From positions 62,001-126,000 of the forward strand of contig JAQWJJ010000007.1 in NCBI GenBank assembly GCA_029248405.1: a DNA stretch of 64,000 nt. The letters are read 5' to 3'. Position numbers and translations under genes: made by a program. This DNA comes from Flavobacteriaceae bacterium (GTDB taxonomy: Bacteria > Bacteroidota > Bacteroidia > Flavobacteriales > Flavobacteriaceae). The notes beneath the pieces were generated by a model. It saw nothing but the letters and a program-made list of their open reading frames with translations, was not told the origin of the DNA and ran no database searches. This document shows, in pieces, positions 40,418 through 49,129 of this stretch; positions within the stretch are counted from its first letter, which is position 1; the number at the start of each line of letters is the position of its first letter.

Positions 40418-42046
40418 ATGAACGGCTCCCAAAGGACAACTCAACTGCTTATGGTCATCACGCCCTTGATTAGCGTGTTATTGCTCGCCACTTCCTGCAG
40501 TCAGACATTTTCGGAACGAGCCGCTGACACCGTTTTTCGTTATAACGAATCAGGAAGCATCAGTTCTTTAGACCCTGCATTTGCCCGTAACCCTCAAAAT
40601 ATTTGGCCCACCAATCAGTTATTTAATGGCTTGGTACAACTCGATGAGGCCCTCAAGATCCAACCCGACTTAGCGCACTCTTGGACCTATAACGACACTA
40701 CAAAAGTTTATCGGTTTTACCTGAGGGATGATGTTTATTTTCATGAAAGTCAGGCCTTTGGGACCAAAAAGACACGTCAAGTATTGGCGCACGACTTTGT
40801 TTTTAGTTTTGATCGTTTATTGGATCCCAATGTCGCGTCACCAGGCAGTTGGGTGCTGCATCAAGTCGCCGATTACTATGCCGAGAGCGATCATGTATTA
40901 GTCATAAGGCTCAAACAGTCCTTCCCCCCCTTTCTGGGCATTCTTTCGATGCGCTATTGCTCAGTTGTCCCTCATGAGGCTATTGACTTTTTTGGCAAAG
41001 AGTTTAGAAAAAATCCTGTAGGCACGGGACCATTTCGTTTCAAATTATGGGTAGAGAACACAAAATTGGTTTTGCGGAAAAACCCACTGTATTTTGAAAA
41101 GGATCAAGAGGGTGTTGCTTTGCCCTATCTTGAAGCCATCGCGATAACATTTTTGCCAGACAAGCAAAGTGAATTCTTAGAATTCAGTCAAGGTAATTTA
41201 GACTTTATTTCTGGAATAGATCAATCCTATAAGGATGAACTCCTGACCTCTTCTGGTGCCTTAAGGGCCAAATATCAAGATGAGGTTTATATGCTCACTA
41301 CGCCATTCTTGAATACCGAATATATCGGTTTTTATTTGGGCAGTCCAGAAGTTGAGGTTCAGTCTCTCAAATTGCGACAAGCCGCCAATTATGGTATTGA
41401 TCGTCAGAAAATGATCACCTATTTGCGCAATGGTATCGGTTTGCCTGCCACCTATGGATTTGTCCCACAAGGCATGCCTGGCGCTGTAGATCATGAAATT
41501 TACCCTTATGACTTTAATAAAGCGCAATCCCTTGTTCAAGAATTCATAAAAGAGCACAAGACAACACCGCAACTCACCATAAGCACCAACAGTCAATATT
41601 TAGACCTTTGTGAATACCTGCAAAAGGAGTTGGAAAAAATAGGCATACAAGTCGCCATTGATGTCATGCCACCATCCACACTGCGACAAATGAAAAACAC
41701 CGGGGAGTTGGCACTATTTCGAGGAAGTTGGGTCGCCGATTATCCTGATGCAGAAAATTATTTATCTCTGTTCATTGGTGACAATTTCACGCCTAATGGA
41801 CCAAATTATACGCACTTTCAAGACGACCGAATCGATTCCCTGTACATGGACGCCTTGCAGAACAATGACCTGGAGTCACGGCTTAAAATTTATCAAACTA
41901 TGGATGCGTTGATCATGGAGCAAGCCCCTGTCATTCCTCTTTATTATGACCTGGCGGTGCGATTTGTTCACAATGGCGTGAAAAACTTAGGCATTAATCC
42001 ACAGAATTTTCTGTTTTTAAAGACCGTCAAAAAAGATAAAAACTAG
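40418..42046 (+). CDS. Peptide ABC transporter substrate-binding lipoprotein (SBP family 5)
   Basis: A 542-residue DppA/OppA-type binding protein with a lipoprotein signal (LLLATSC). Seen: SISSLDPAFARNPQNIWPTNQLFNGLVQLDEALKIQPDLAHSW, VYRFYLRDDVYFHES, LAHDFVFSFDRLLDP, NPVGTGPFRFKLWVENTKLVLRKNPLYF, QAANYGIDRQKMI and WVADYPDAENYLSLFIG, the standard blocks of the family. Binds oligopeptides or similar ligands in the periplasm. No permease or ATPase gene lies next to it, so it is an orphan here. Normal length. Confidence 0.9.
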   Translation: MNGSQRTTQLLMVITPLISVLLLATSCSQTFSERAADTVFRYNESGSISSLDPAFARNPQNIWPTNQLFNGLVQLDEALKIQPDLAHSWTYNDTTKVYRFYLRDDVYFHESQAFGTKKTRQVLAHDFVFSFDRLLDPNVASPGSWVLHQVADYYAESDHVLVIRLKQSFPPFLGILSMRYCSVVPHEAIDFFGKEFRKNPVGTGPFRFKLWVENTKLVLRKNPLYFEKDQEGVALPYLEAIAITFLPDKQSEFLEFSQGNLDFISGIDQSYKDELLTSSGALRAKYQDEVYMLTTPFLNTEYIGFYLGSPEVEVQSLKLRQAANYGIDRQKMITYLRNGIGLPATYGFVPQGMPGAVDHEIYPYDFNKAQSLVQEFIKEHKTTPQLTISTNSQYLDLCEYLQKELEKIGIQVAIDVMPPSTLRQMKNTGELALFRGSWVADYPDAENYLSLFIGDNFTPNGPNYTHFQDDRIDSLYMDALQNNDLESRLKIYQTMDALIMEQAPVIPLYYDLAVRFVHNGVKNLGINPQNFLFLKTVKKDKN

Positions 42047-42113
42047 TGATCAATCAATCACAGACTACCACGACCTCATTGATTATTAGATCGTATGTTT
42101 CGCATTGCTGGGT

Positions 42114-43289
42114 TTAGTCTTTTCTATAAACCTTGGTAAGGTCAAAAAGATGTGCGAAGAGTTCTTGATCATGATTCGACCAATTGATGGAGCGACGGGC
42201 CATAACACGTTGGGCGGTCAACTCTGCCTTTTCGAGACTATAGGTCGTCATTCCTGAGGCACCACCCCAGCTAAAGCTTGGTATAAAATTACGCGGAAAT
42301 CCACTGCCAAAAATATTGGCGCTGACCCCTACCACTGTTCCTGTGTTGAACATAGTATCAATGGCGCACTTACTATGGTCGCCCATCATCAAACCACAAA
42401 ACTGCAAACCAGTTTGGGCAAATCGTTGACTGTCATAATCCCAGAGGCGCACAGGATCATAATTATTTTTGAGGTTAGACGTGTTGGTGTCGGCACCCAA
42501 ATTGCACCAATATCCGATCACAGAATTACCCAAAAAGCCGTCATGTCCTTTGTTGCTGTAACCCATAAGTACTGAGTTATTGACTTCGCCGCCTACTTTA
42601 CAATACGGACCGATGGTCGTACCACCATAGATTTTAGCACCCATTTTCACAACTGCACCATCCCCAATAAACAAAGGGCCGCGCAGCATTGCCCCTTCCA
42701 TGATTATGGCGTTTTCACCAATATAAATGGGCCCCTCACTGGCATTCATTGTGCAAAATGTCATTTGCGCTCCTGAGGCCACGTAGATGCGCTCAGGGGC
42801 AATGGCCTGAACTGTGTCAGGAAGCGACGCTGAGGAATGCTGGACAGATAATTTCAAAAAATCGCATTCAATTTGTCGCTCATTTTGGGCGAAAATATCC
42901 CAGGTATGTTGTAAAAGATCAATCTGCGCGCCATCAAAGTTTATAGGAACAAAATCCGGTTGCTCCACTTCAACGAAGTACTGACTACGGTAGGCCAAAA
43001 GTGTACTATTGTGGTACAGTGCCTGATGGGGTAATAATGCTTTTATAGCCATGACCAGCGCATCAGAAGGGAATACTCCCGCATTGATCCAGATATTATC
43101 CTCTTCAATGTGGAGTGGAAATAGGCCAGACAGGTAGTGTTCTGTCTTGACGGATATCTTTGAAGACAAAGCGAATTCCCACTTTTGTCCTATGGTCAGT
43201 CCACCGACTCTCAAATCTGCCACTGGTCGCGTATAGGTAAAAGGCAAAAGACCGGTTCTAAAGGGGCCGTCAAATAGAATATAGTTCAT
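42114..43289 (-). CDS. GlmU-like putative sugar nucleotidyltransferase
   Basis: A 391-residue protein. The N-terminal part (YILFDGPFRTGLLPFTYTRPVADLRVGGLTIGQKWE) is the divergent nucleotidyltransferase-like domain of the GlmU-like group widespread in Bacteroidota. The second half (~190-350) is a left-handed beta-helix of hexapeptide repeats (IYIGENAIIMEGAMLRGPLFIGDGAVVKMGAKIYGGTTIGPYCKVGGEVNNSVLMGYSNKGHDG). The usual GxGTRM nucleotide motif is not present at the N-terminus, so catalytic activity is uncertain. It lies downstream of rpmE behind a terminator. Confidence 0.85.
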   Translation of the reverse strand: MNYILFDGPFRTGLLPFTYTRPVADLRVGGLTIGQKWEFALSSKISVKTEHYLSGLFPLHIEEDNIWINAGVFPSDALVMAIKALLPHQALYHNSTLLAYRSQYFVEVEQPDFVPINFDGAQIDLLQHTWDIFAQNERQIECDFLKLSVQHSSASLPDTVQAIAPERIYVASGAQMTFCTMNASEGPIYIGENAIIMEGAMLRGPLFIGDGAVVKMGAKIYGGTTIGPYCKVGGEVNNSVLMGYSNKGHDGFLGNSVIGYWCNLGADTNTSNLKNNYDPVRLWDYDSQRFAQTGLQFCGLMMGDHSKCAIDTMFNTGTVVGVSANIFGSGFPRNFIPSFSWGGASGMTTYSLEKAELTAQRVMARRSINWSNHDQELFAHLFDLTKVYRKD

Positions 43290-43320
43290 AGGATGCTTCT
43301 TTACAGCTTGGACTGAAGAT

Positions 43321-43328
43321 CAAAAATA
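43321..43328 (-). promoter_or_regulatory. -7 promoter box for the GlmU-like gene
   Basis: TATTTTTG on the minus strand, 31 bases before the ATG at 43289. Confidence 0.45.
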
Positions 43329-43368
43329 CAAAACTAATTGTCATCGGTAGGGTTTAATTTTTGGGCAC

Positions 43369-43398
43369 AAAAAAAGGCCTTCATGATGAAGGCCTTTC
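43369..43398 (-). terminator. Rho-independent terminator of rpmE
   Basis: On the minus strand AAGGCCTTCAT and ATGAAGGCCTT pair around a very small loop and run into seven T. It lies about 20 bases after the rpmE stop. Confidence 0.88.
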
Positions 43399-43418
43399 AA
43401 TATTGTCACAGCACAAGA

Positions 43419-43670
43419 CTACTTCTTGAAGCTTGCGTATTTATTTTTGAACTTATCGATACGACCAGCCGTATCCACCAATTTATGTTTTCCAGTATAA
43501 AAAGGATGCGACGAACGTGAGATCTCTAATTTAACAACAGGATACTCCACACCATCCACTTCAATAGTTTCCTTTGTATCTGCAGCACTTTTGGTGATGA
43601 ATACTTCATCGTTAGACATGTCTTTAAAAGCCACTAGTCTGTAATTTTCTGGATGTATTCCTTTTCTCAT
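43419..43670 (-). CDS. rpmE2: 50S ribosomal protein L31, type B
   Basis: An 83-residue L31 of the longer type B, without the CxxC zinc pairs of the zinc form (no cysteine at all). Seen: [36 protein letters not shown] and [28 protein letters not shown], the C-terminal block shared by all L31. Bridges the 50S and 30S subunits. Monocistronic, with an ideal promoter and terminator. In zinc-replete bacteria with both types the B form is zinc-independent; Bacteroidota commonly keep only this one. Confidence 0.97.
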   Translation of the reverse strand: MRKGIHPENYRLVAFKDMSNDEVFITKSAADTKETIEVDGVEYPVVKLEISRSSHPFYTGKHKLVDTAGRIDKFKNKYASFKK

Positions 43671-43729
43671 GATCTTATTATTAAAGCTTTTATCATTAAT
43701 CGGGCCTGTTTAGGGCCTAAAAGCGGATG

Positions 43730-43759
43730 CAAATTTAATCATAAATTAGAATTAGACAA
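43730..43759 (-). promoter_or_regulatory. rpmE promoter (TTG-N19-TAAATTTG)
   Basis: On the minus strand TTG (43757-43759) and TAAATTTG (43730-43737) are exactly 19 bases apart. Predicted leader of about 55 bases. Confidence 0.8.
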
Positions 43760-43803
43760 TACTTTGATCTTTTTTTTAGATAAAAAATGAGACAACAATT
43801 TAG

Positions 43804-43811
43804 TACATTTG
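43804..43811 (+). promoter_or_regulatory. -7 promoter box for the DUF4199-glycosyltransferase operon
   Basis: TACATTTG, 32 bases before the ATG at 43844. Confidence 0.5.
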
Positions 43812-43843
43812 TCATGAGTTTAACCTTCTAAAACACCTTAACC

Positions 43844-44377
43844 ATGTCAGAAATGCTCACACCTAAAAAAAACGCCATCAATCATGGTACCATGCTCGGC
43901 CTTATGCTTGGGCTCAGCACTACCCTCATGTACGCCCTCAATGCAGAGTTATTTCTCAAATGGTGGGTTGGTATTCTTAGTCTTCTCTTAGTGATCGCTA
44001 TGGGGATTATCTCAACGGCCAAATCCAAAGGCCTTCTCGGTGGTTTCATGACTTTCAAAGAGGCCTTTACCGCTTATTTCATCACTACAGCTGTAGGTTT
44101 AGCCATCAGTACCGCAGTAGGCATCCTAATTTTTACGGTCATTGATCCCGAATTGGCTTCGTACCTCAACGAACAATCTTTATTGATGGTTCAGGACATG
44201 ATGGCACGATTTGGTGCACCACAAGAGGAAATCGACAAGGCCATAGCTGAAGCGGCACAGGTCGATAATTTCTCTATCATGAGCCAAGCGAAATCTTATT
44301 TTTCTCTTCTAATTTTTCACTCCGTTTTGGGTCTGCTTATTGGTTTGATCTTTAAAAAGGCGGCGCCTACCGTTTAA
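43844..44377 (+). CDS. DUF4199 membrane protein
   Basis: A 177-residue inner-membrane protein with four predicted helices (residues ~12-32 GTMLGLMLGLSTTLMYAL, ~36-55 WWVGILSLLLVIAMGI, ~72-98 ITTAVGLAISTAVGILIF, ~148-170). The segment KSKGLLGGFMTFKEAFTAYFITTAVG matches the DUF4199 pattern. It starts the plus-strand run through the glycosyltransferase (8 bases later). Role unknown; the gene order suggests envelope polysaccharide or lipid work, which is inference. Confidence 0.8.
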   Translation: MSEMLTPKKNAINHGTMLGLMLGLSTTLMYALNAELFLKWWVGILSLLLVIAMGIISTAKSKGLLGGFMTFKEAFTAYFITTAVGLAISTAVGILIFTVIDPELASYLNEQSLLMVQDMMARFGAPQEEIDKAIAEAAQVDNFSIMSQAKSYFSLLIFHSVLGLLIGLIFKKAAPTV

Positions 44378-44385
44378 GGCTGATC

Positions 44386-45336
44386 ATGGATCTGTCAGTC
44401 ATCATACCGTTACTGAATGAAGAGGCCTCTCTTGCTGAGCTGCACAAATGGCTGACCAAGGTTTTGGTCGACCATCAGCTCAGCTATGAACTCGTCTTTA
44501 TAGACGATGGCAGTACGGATGAGTCGTGGACTACCATCATGTCGATTGCCAAAAAGGACCCCCAAACCAAAGGTCTCCGTTTTCAAAAAAACTACGGGAA
44601 ATCTCAAGCATTACATGCAGGATTTATTCAGGCACAAGGTCAGGTTGTGGTAACCATGGACGCGGATCTACAGGATAATCCTGAAGAAATTCCCGAATTA
44701 TACGACATGATTGCTCACGGCGGTCATGATATGGTTTCGGGATGGAAGAAGAAGCGGTTTGATCCCTTTTTTGGCAAAAACTTACCTTCCAAATTATTCA
44801 ATTACGCCGCACGAAAAACCTCGAAGGTCAAACTGCACGACTTTAACTGTGGCCTTAAAGCTTATAAAAAAGAGGTGGTCAAAGCCATCGAGGTCACTGG
44901 CGACATGCACCGTTATATTCCTGTTCTGGTGAGCAATGCTGGTTTTGCCAATATTGGCGAAAAAGTTGTACAACATCAGGCACGCAAGTATGGTGTGACA
45001 AAATTTGGTTCAGAGCGATTTATTCGAGGCTTTCTCGATTTGATCACGATTTCATTTCTTTCAAAATTTGGCAAAAGACCAATGCATTTTTTTGGCTCTT
45101 GGGGGGTGATCATGTTGTCTCTAGGCTTCGTGTTTTCGGCCTACCTAGGCTTTGATAAAATCTGGATCAATCCGACCGGAAGGCTCATCACAGAGCGGCC
45201 TCAGTTTTATATTGCGCTGACCGCCATGATTTTGGGGAGTCAGTTTTTTGTTGCAGGATTCTTAGGAGAATTGATACTGCGCAGCAAACCACAACGCAAT
45301 AACTACATCATTAAAGAAGTATTAAACTTAGATTGA
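44386..45336 (+). CDS. Family 2 glycosyltransferase, polyprenyl-phosphate sugar type
   Basis: A 316-residue GT2 enzyme: MDLSVIIPLLNEEASLAEL, FIDDGSTDESW, GKSQALHAGFIQAQGQVVVTMDADLQDNPEEIPEL (the DXD/DADLQD site), and FNCGLKAYKKEVV. Two C-terminal membrane helices (~240-260 and ~275-300) place it at the inner membrane like DPM1/ArnC-type enzymes that load a sugar onto undecaprenyl phosphate. The sugar is unknown. Eight bases after DUF4199. Confidence 0.92.
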   Translation: MDLSVIIPLLNEEASLAELHKWLTKVLVDHQLSYELVFIDDGSTDESWTTIMSIAKKDPQTKGLRFQKNYGKSQALHAGFIQAQGQVVVTMDADLQDNPEEIPELYDMIAHGGHDMVSGWKKKRFDPFFGKNLPSKLFNYAARKTSKVKLHDFNCGLKAYKKEVVKAIEVTGDMHRYIPVLVSNAGFANIGEKVVQHQARKYGVTKFGSERFIRGFLDLITISFLSKFGKRPMHFFGSWGVIMLSLGFVFSAYLGFDKIWINPTGRLITERPQFYIALTAMILGSQFFVAGFLGELILRSKPQRNNYIIKEVLNLD

Positions 45337-45352
45337 TTCAGTCAATTATCCG

Positions 45353-45360
45353 TATTTTTG
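45353..45360 (+). promoter_or_regulatory. -7 promoter box for the phosphohexomutase gene
   Basis: TATTTTTG, with a TTG 17 bases upstream (45333-45335). The nearest in-frame ATG (45368) is only 7 bases away; the family-supported ATG is at 45389. Confidence 0.45.
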
Positions 45361-45388
45361 ACCCTTGATGCTCACTAATTCAAGACTC

Positions 45389-47089
45389 ATGAATGACCTT
45401 TCAAATGACATACTAAATAAAGCTCAGCGTTGGCTAGCGCCTTATTTTGATTCAGAAACTCAGGACAATGTGACCAAGATGCTCCATGGCGACCCCGAAC
45501 TCCTCGAGGATGCGTTTTATAAGTCTTTAGCTTTCGGTACCGGTGGCATGCGCGGGATTATGGGGCCTGGAGATAATCGCATCAACAAATACACTTTAGG
45601 GAAAGCGACACAGGGATTGGCAAATTATATGCATCAAGTTTTTCCAGGTGAAGAAAAGAAAGTCGTTATTGCCTATGACTGCCGCCACAACAGCAAAGCA
45701 CTCGCTCAAACCGTGGCACAAGTTTTCGCTGCAAACGACATCAAGGCCTATGTTTTTTCTGATTTACGTCCGACACCTGAATTGTCCTTTGCCGTAAGAC
45801 ACCTGTCTTGCCATTGTGGCATTGTATTGACCGCCTCACATAATCCACCAAAATACAATGGCTACAAAGTTTATTGGCAAGATGGCGGACAATTAGTGCC
45901 CCCTCAAGATGCTGAAATCATTGCACACATCAATCAGTTAGACTACTCAGACATCAAATTTGATGCTCAGGAACACCTTGTCCAGCAGATTGATCATGAA
46001 GTCGACCAGGCATTTATCGCGGCATCAACCCAAGCCGTTACGCAAAAAACAACGCAAAACCAGCGGGACCAACTCAAAATTGTCTTTACCCCACTTCATG
46101 GCACATCCATCACTATGGTGCCTCCGGTGCTTGAAAAAGCTGGGTTCAATCAGCTGTCGATTGTTGCGGCACAATCAAAGCCTGATGGTGATTTTCCGAC
46201 AGTAGTGTCTCCTAATCCCGAAGAGCCTGAGGCCCTATCCATGGCCATAACACAAGCCGATGCACAGCAGGCGGATTTGGTGATCGGCACAGATCCGGAT
46301 TGCGACCGTCTCGGTATCGCCGTGCGTGATGATCAAGGGCGCTTACAACTGCTTAATGGCAATCAAGCCATGATCGTTAAGACCCATTTTTTATTAGAAC
46401 AGCATGAGCAGGACGGCAAACTTGCCGACTCTTTTATTGCATCGACTATAGTCTCTACACCCATGATGCGTGTCTTAGCGGATGATTTCGGAGTGACCTA
46501 TAGAGAAGGTCTAACCGGCTTTAAATGGATCGCAAAAATGGTCAAAGATCATCCTAAAGAGCAATTTATTGGTGGTGGAGAAGAGAGTTTCGGTTATATG
46601 GTCGGCGATTTTGTTCGCGACAAGGATGCGGTCACAGCAAGCTTGTTGATTTGCGAAATTGCCGCGATGAAAAAAGCACAGGGCACCAGCATATGGGCTT
46701 ATCTTCAGGAGCTGTACCAAAAGTATGGGCATTTTGAAGAAGTTTTGATTTCTATGGTCAAGCAAGGCCGAAAAGGCGCTGAAGAAATTCAGGATATGAT
46801 GAAGACTCTGCGACAGAATCCCCCAAAGACACTTGGTGGTTCTAAGGTTGTGACACTTCAAGATTATCATAACCAGCAACAAACAGATCTCAGCACTCAG
46901 AAACAGACCCCTCTGGACCTTCCTCAGTCTAACGTACTGATTTTTAACACAGAAAACGGCGGGAAGATTGCTTGTCGTCCCAGTGGCACAGAACCTAAAA
47001 TCAAATTCTATATCAGTGTTCGTGCAAAAAACGCCAATGGCCTGATGGCGCAAATTCAGCAAATCAAATCTGACCTTAGTCTCACTTAA
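45389..47089 (+). CDS. Phospho-sugar mutase (phosphoglucomutase/phosphomannomutase)
   Basis: A 566-residue alpha-D-phosphohexomutase. It moves phosphate between C1 and C6 of hexoses, feeding nucleotide-sugar synthesis. Seen: LAFGTGGMRGIMGPGDNRIN, the phosphoserine loop LTASHNPPKYNGYK (Ser150), the metal loop GTDPDCDRLGIA, the sugar loop GGGEESFGYM and the phosphate site CRPSGTEPKIKFY. I chose the ATG at 45389 (MNDLSNDIL); an in-frame ATG at 45368 adds seven residues. The stop overlaps the next ATG (TAATG). Confidence 0.94.
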   Translation: MNDLSNDILNKAQRWLAPYFDSETQDNVTKMLHGDPELLEDAFYKSLAFGTGGMRGIMGPGDNRINKYTLGKATQGLANYMHQVFPGEEKKVVIAYDCRHNSKALAQTVAQVFAANDIKAYVFSDLRPTPELSFAVRHLSCHCGIVLTASHNPPKYNGYKVYWQDGGQLVPPQDAEIIAHINQLDYSDIKFDAQEHLVQQIDHEVDQAFIAASTQAVTQKTTQNQRDQLKIVFTPLHGTSITMVPPVLEKAGFNQLSIVAAQSKPDGDFPTVVSPNPEEPEALSMAITQADAQQADLVIGTDPDCDRLGIAVRDDQGRLQLLNGNQAMIVKTHFLLEQHEQDGKLADSFIASTIVSTPMMRVLADDFGVTYREGLTGFKWIAKMVKDHPKEQFIGGGEESFGYMVGDFVRDKDAVTASLLICEIAAMKKAQGTSIWAYLQELYQKYGHFEEVLISMVKQGRKGAEEIQDMMKTLRQNPPKTLGGSKVVTLQDYHNQQQTDLSTQKQTPLDLPQSNVLIFNTENGGKIACRPSGTEPKIKFYISVRAKNANGLMAQIQQIKSDLSLT

Positions 47090-48915
47090 TGACGTATTTT
47101 AAAAGCATCATACATTTTGCAAAACCCTATATGGGCTATGCTTGGCTGAATATTATAGCCAATATCTTTTATGCACTTTTTGGCACCCTGGCCTTTGTAT
47201 CGCTCATGCCAATGCTCAAAGTACTTTTTCAAAATGCCACCAAAATCAGTGCGAAACCTACTTACGAGGGTATTGGTGATATTGGGGCCTATTTTGAAGA
47301 TTTAATGAATTACTACATCACCCAAAAAATCGATGCCGAAGGAGAGCTCTACGCTCTTTCTCTGATGATAGCCTTAGTCATTTCAACATTTTTACTTAAA
47401 AACTTATTCGGTTACACCGCCATGTATTTCATTACTTATCTGCGCAACGGGGTTTTGCGAGACCTGCGCAATGAAGTCTACCGAAAAACTGTCCTTTTGC
47501 CGATCTCCTATTACTCCGAAAAAAGAAAAGGAGATACCATCAGCCGGATCTCATCTGATATTCTAGAAATACAACATTCCTTCTTATCAATTTTGGAATT
47601 ACTGGTTCGTGAGCCCCTCATGATCATCTTCACAATTGTCGCCATGTTGTTGATCAGCAGCAAGCTAACGGTCTTTGTGTTTATATTCATTCCTTTATCG
47701 GGCTTTGCCATTGCCTATATTGGCAAAAGTTTAAAGAAAAAAAGTGGACGTGTACAAAAAGAACTGGGCACATTTCTCTCCATAGTGGAGGAAACTTTAG
47801 GAGGGCTCAAAATCATCAAAGGTTTCAATGCTCAAAAGCAATTTCAAGGGCGGTTTGAAAAAAGCACGAACAGATTTTTCCATTATTCAAACCGTTTAAT
47901 GCACCGACAAAATCTAGCGGTTCCTATTAGTGAATTTTTAGGAATTTTGGTCATCGCGATGTTGCTATGGTTCGGCGGCTCAATGGTTCTTGTCGAGCAC
48001 ACTCTGGCCCCTGAGGCCTTTATCGTTTATATGGGGCTTGCCTATAATATTTTAACCCCAGCAAAGGCCATCAGCAAGGCCAGTTACAGCGTGAAAAAAG
48101 GAAATGCAGCGGCAGAACGTGTCCTTGAAATATTGACCACAGAATCCTCGATTCAAGAAGCACCGAAGGCCATTGTTAAAACAGCCTTTGAAGACGCCAT
48201 CTCCCTTCAAAATGTCTATTTTAAGTATGAAGATCAGTGGGTATTGAATGATATTTCCTTAGAAATCCCCAAGGGCAGCACCGTGGCCCTTGTAGGGCAA
48301 AGTGGCAGCGGCAAGAGCACTATTGCGAACCTACTCACTCGATTCTATGATGTCAACAAGGGCTCTATTAAAATCGACGGTCATCGCACTACAGATCTGA
48401 CAATCGCCTCACTACGTGGTCTCATGGGTCTTGTTACACAGGATTCCATACTTTTTAACGACACCATAAGGGGTAATTTGTTAGTGGCTAAAGCAGATGC
48501 CTCTGATGAAGAGCTGATCGAGGCCCTCAAGGTCGCCAATGCTTGGGAATTTGTCTCTATCCTGCCTTTGGTGCTCGATACTAATATTGGAGATTCTGGG
48601 AATAAATTAAGTGGTGGACAAAAACAACGACTCAGCATCGCGCGAGCAGTTCTGAAGAATCCGCCCATCATGATTTTGGATGAGGCCACCTCTGCCTTAG
48701 ATACAGAAAGTGAGCGCTTGGTGCAACAAGCTTTAGAAAACATGATGAAGCACCGCACCTCACTTGTGATTGCGCACAGACTCTCGACCATTCAAAAGGC
48801 AGACTTAATTGTGGTCATGTCTCAAGGGCAAATTGTCGAGCAAGGCAAACACGAAGAACTACTGGCACAGAAAGGCATCTACCATAATTTGGTCGCCATG
48901 CAATCCTTCAATTAG
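47089..48915 (+). CDS. ABC exporter, MsbA-like (fused permease and ATPase)
   Basis: A 608-residue half-transporter. Residues ~1-330 hold six membrane helices (YFITYLRNGVLRDLRNEVYRKTVLLPISYYSEKRKGDTISRISSD is the first coupling region), ~365-605 the ATPase with Walker A GQSGSGKSTI, signature LSGGQKQRLSIARAVL, Walker B IMILDEATSALD and switch His in IAHRLSTI. Homologues flip lipid A-core or other lipids or drugs. Coupled to the mutase gene and followed by a strong terminator, so this ends the operon. Confidence 0.93.
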   Translation: MTYFKSIIHFAKPYMGYAWLNIIANIFYALFGTLAFVSLMPMLKVLFQNATKISAKPTYEGIGDIGAYFEDLMNYYITQKIDAEGELYALSLMIALVISTFLLKNLFGYTAMYFITYLRNGVLRDLRNEVYRKTVLLPISYYSEKRKGDTISRISSDILEIQHSFLSILELLVREPLMIIFTIVAMLLISSKLTVFVFIFIPLSGFAIAYIGKSLKKKSGRVQKELGTFLSIVEETLGGLKIIKGFNAQKQFQGRFEKSTNRFFHYSNRLMHRQNLAVPISEFLGILVIAMLLWFGGSMVLVEHTLAPEAFIVYMGLAYNILTPAKAISKASYSVKKGNAAAERVLEILTTESSIQEAPKAIVKTAFEDAISLQNVYFKYEDQWVLNDISLEIPKGSTVALVGQSGSGKSTIANLLTRFYDVNKGSIKIDGHRTTDLTIASLRGLMGLVTQDSILFNDTIRGNLLVAKADASDEELIEALKVANAWEFVSILPLVLDTNIGDSGNKLSGGQKQRLSIARAVLKNPPIMILDEATSALDTESERLVQQALENMMKHRTSLVIAHRLSTIQKADLIVVMSQGQIVEQGKHEELLAQKGIYHNLVAMQSFN

Positions 48916-48925
48916 ATCCAAAAAA

Positions 48926-48953
48926 AAAGAAGCGGTTGGGGCTCCGCTTCTTT
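48926..48953 (+). terminator. Rho-independent terminator after the exporter gene
   Basis: AAAGAAGCGG and CCGCTTCTTT form a 10-pair stem around TTGGGGCT, 11 bases after the stop. Flanking A and T runs are on both sides, so it may work in both directions. Confidence 0.85.
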
Positions 48954-49040
48954 CGTTTGCTGAACCGCCTTGGGGCTAACGGCTCAATAACTTATTTGAT
49001 ATTTCAAAGGTAAGACTATTTTTCACTCTGCCAAACATTT

Positions 49041-49080
49041 TTTGCATTTTATCGTGATTATTTGCGTTTTATCGATAAAA
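49041..49080. repeat. Tandem direct repeat plus palindrome in a 3'-3' spacer
   Basis: TTTGCATTTTATCG (49041-49054) recurs as TTTGCGTTTTATCG (49061-49074), 13 of 14 bases equal, spaced exactly 20 bases. The second copy runs into a perfect 14-base palindrome TTTTATCGATAAAA (49067-49080). It lies in the 214-base gap between two convergent genes, past the terminator. Function unknown. Confidence 0.6.
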
Positions 49081-49129
49081 ATGCCGTTTTAGCCCTGTCC
49101 GCCGCACCATTCTGTCGCTCAAATTCAAA

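Noticed and set aside
46511-47062. A 183-codon open frame on the minus strand inside the phosphohexomutase gene
   Set aside because: It lies wholly within a well-conserved enzyme gene and its cysteine-rich translation shows no family pattern.
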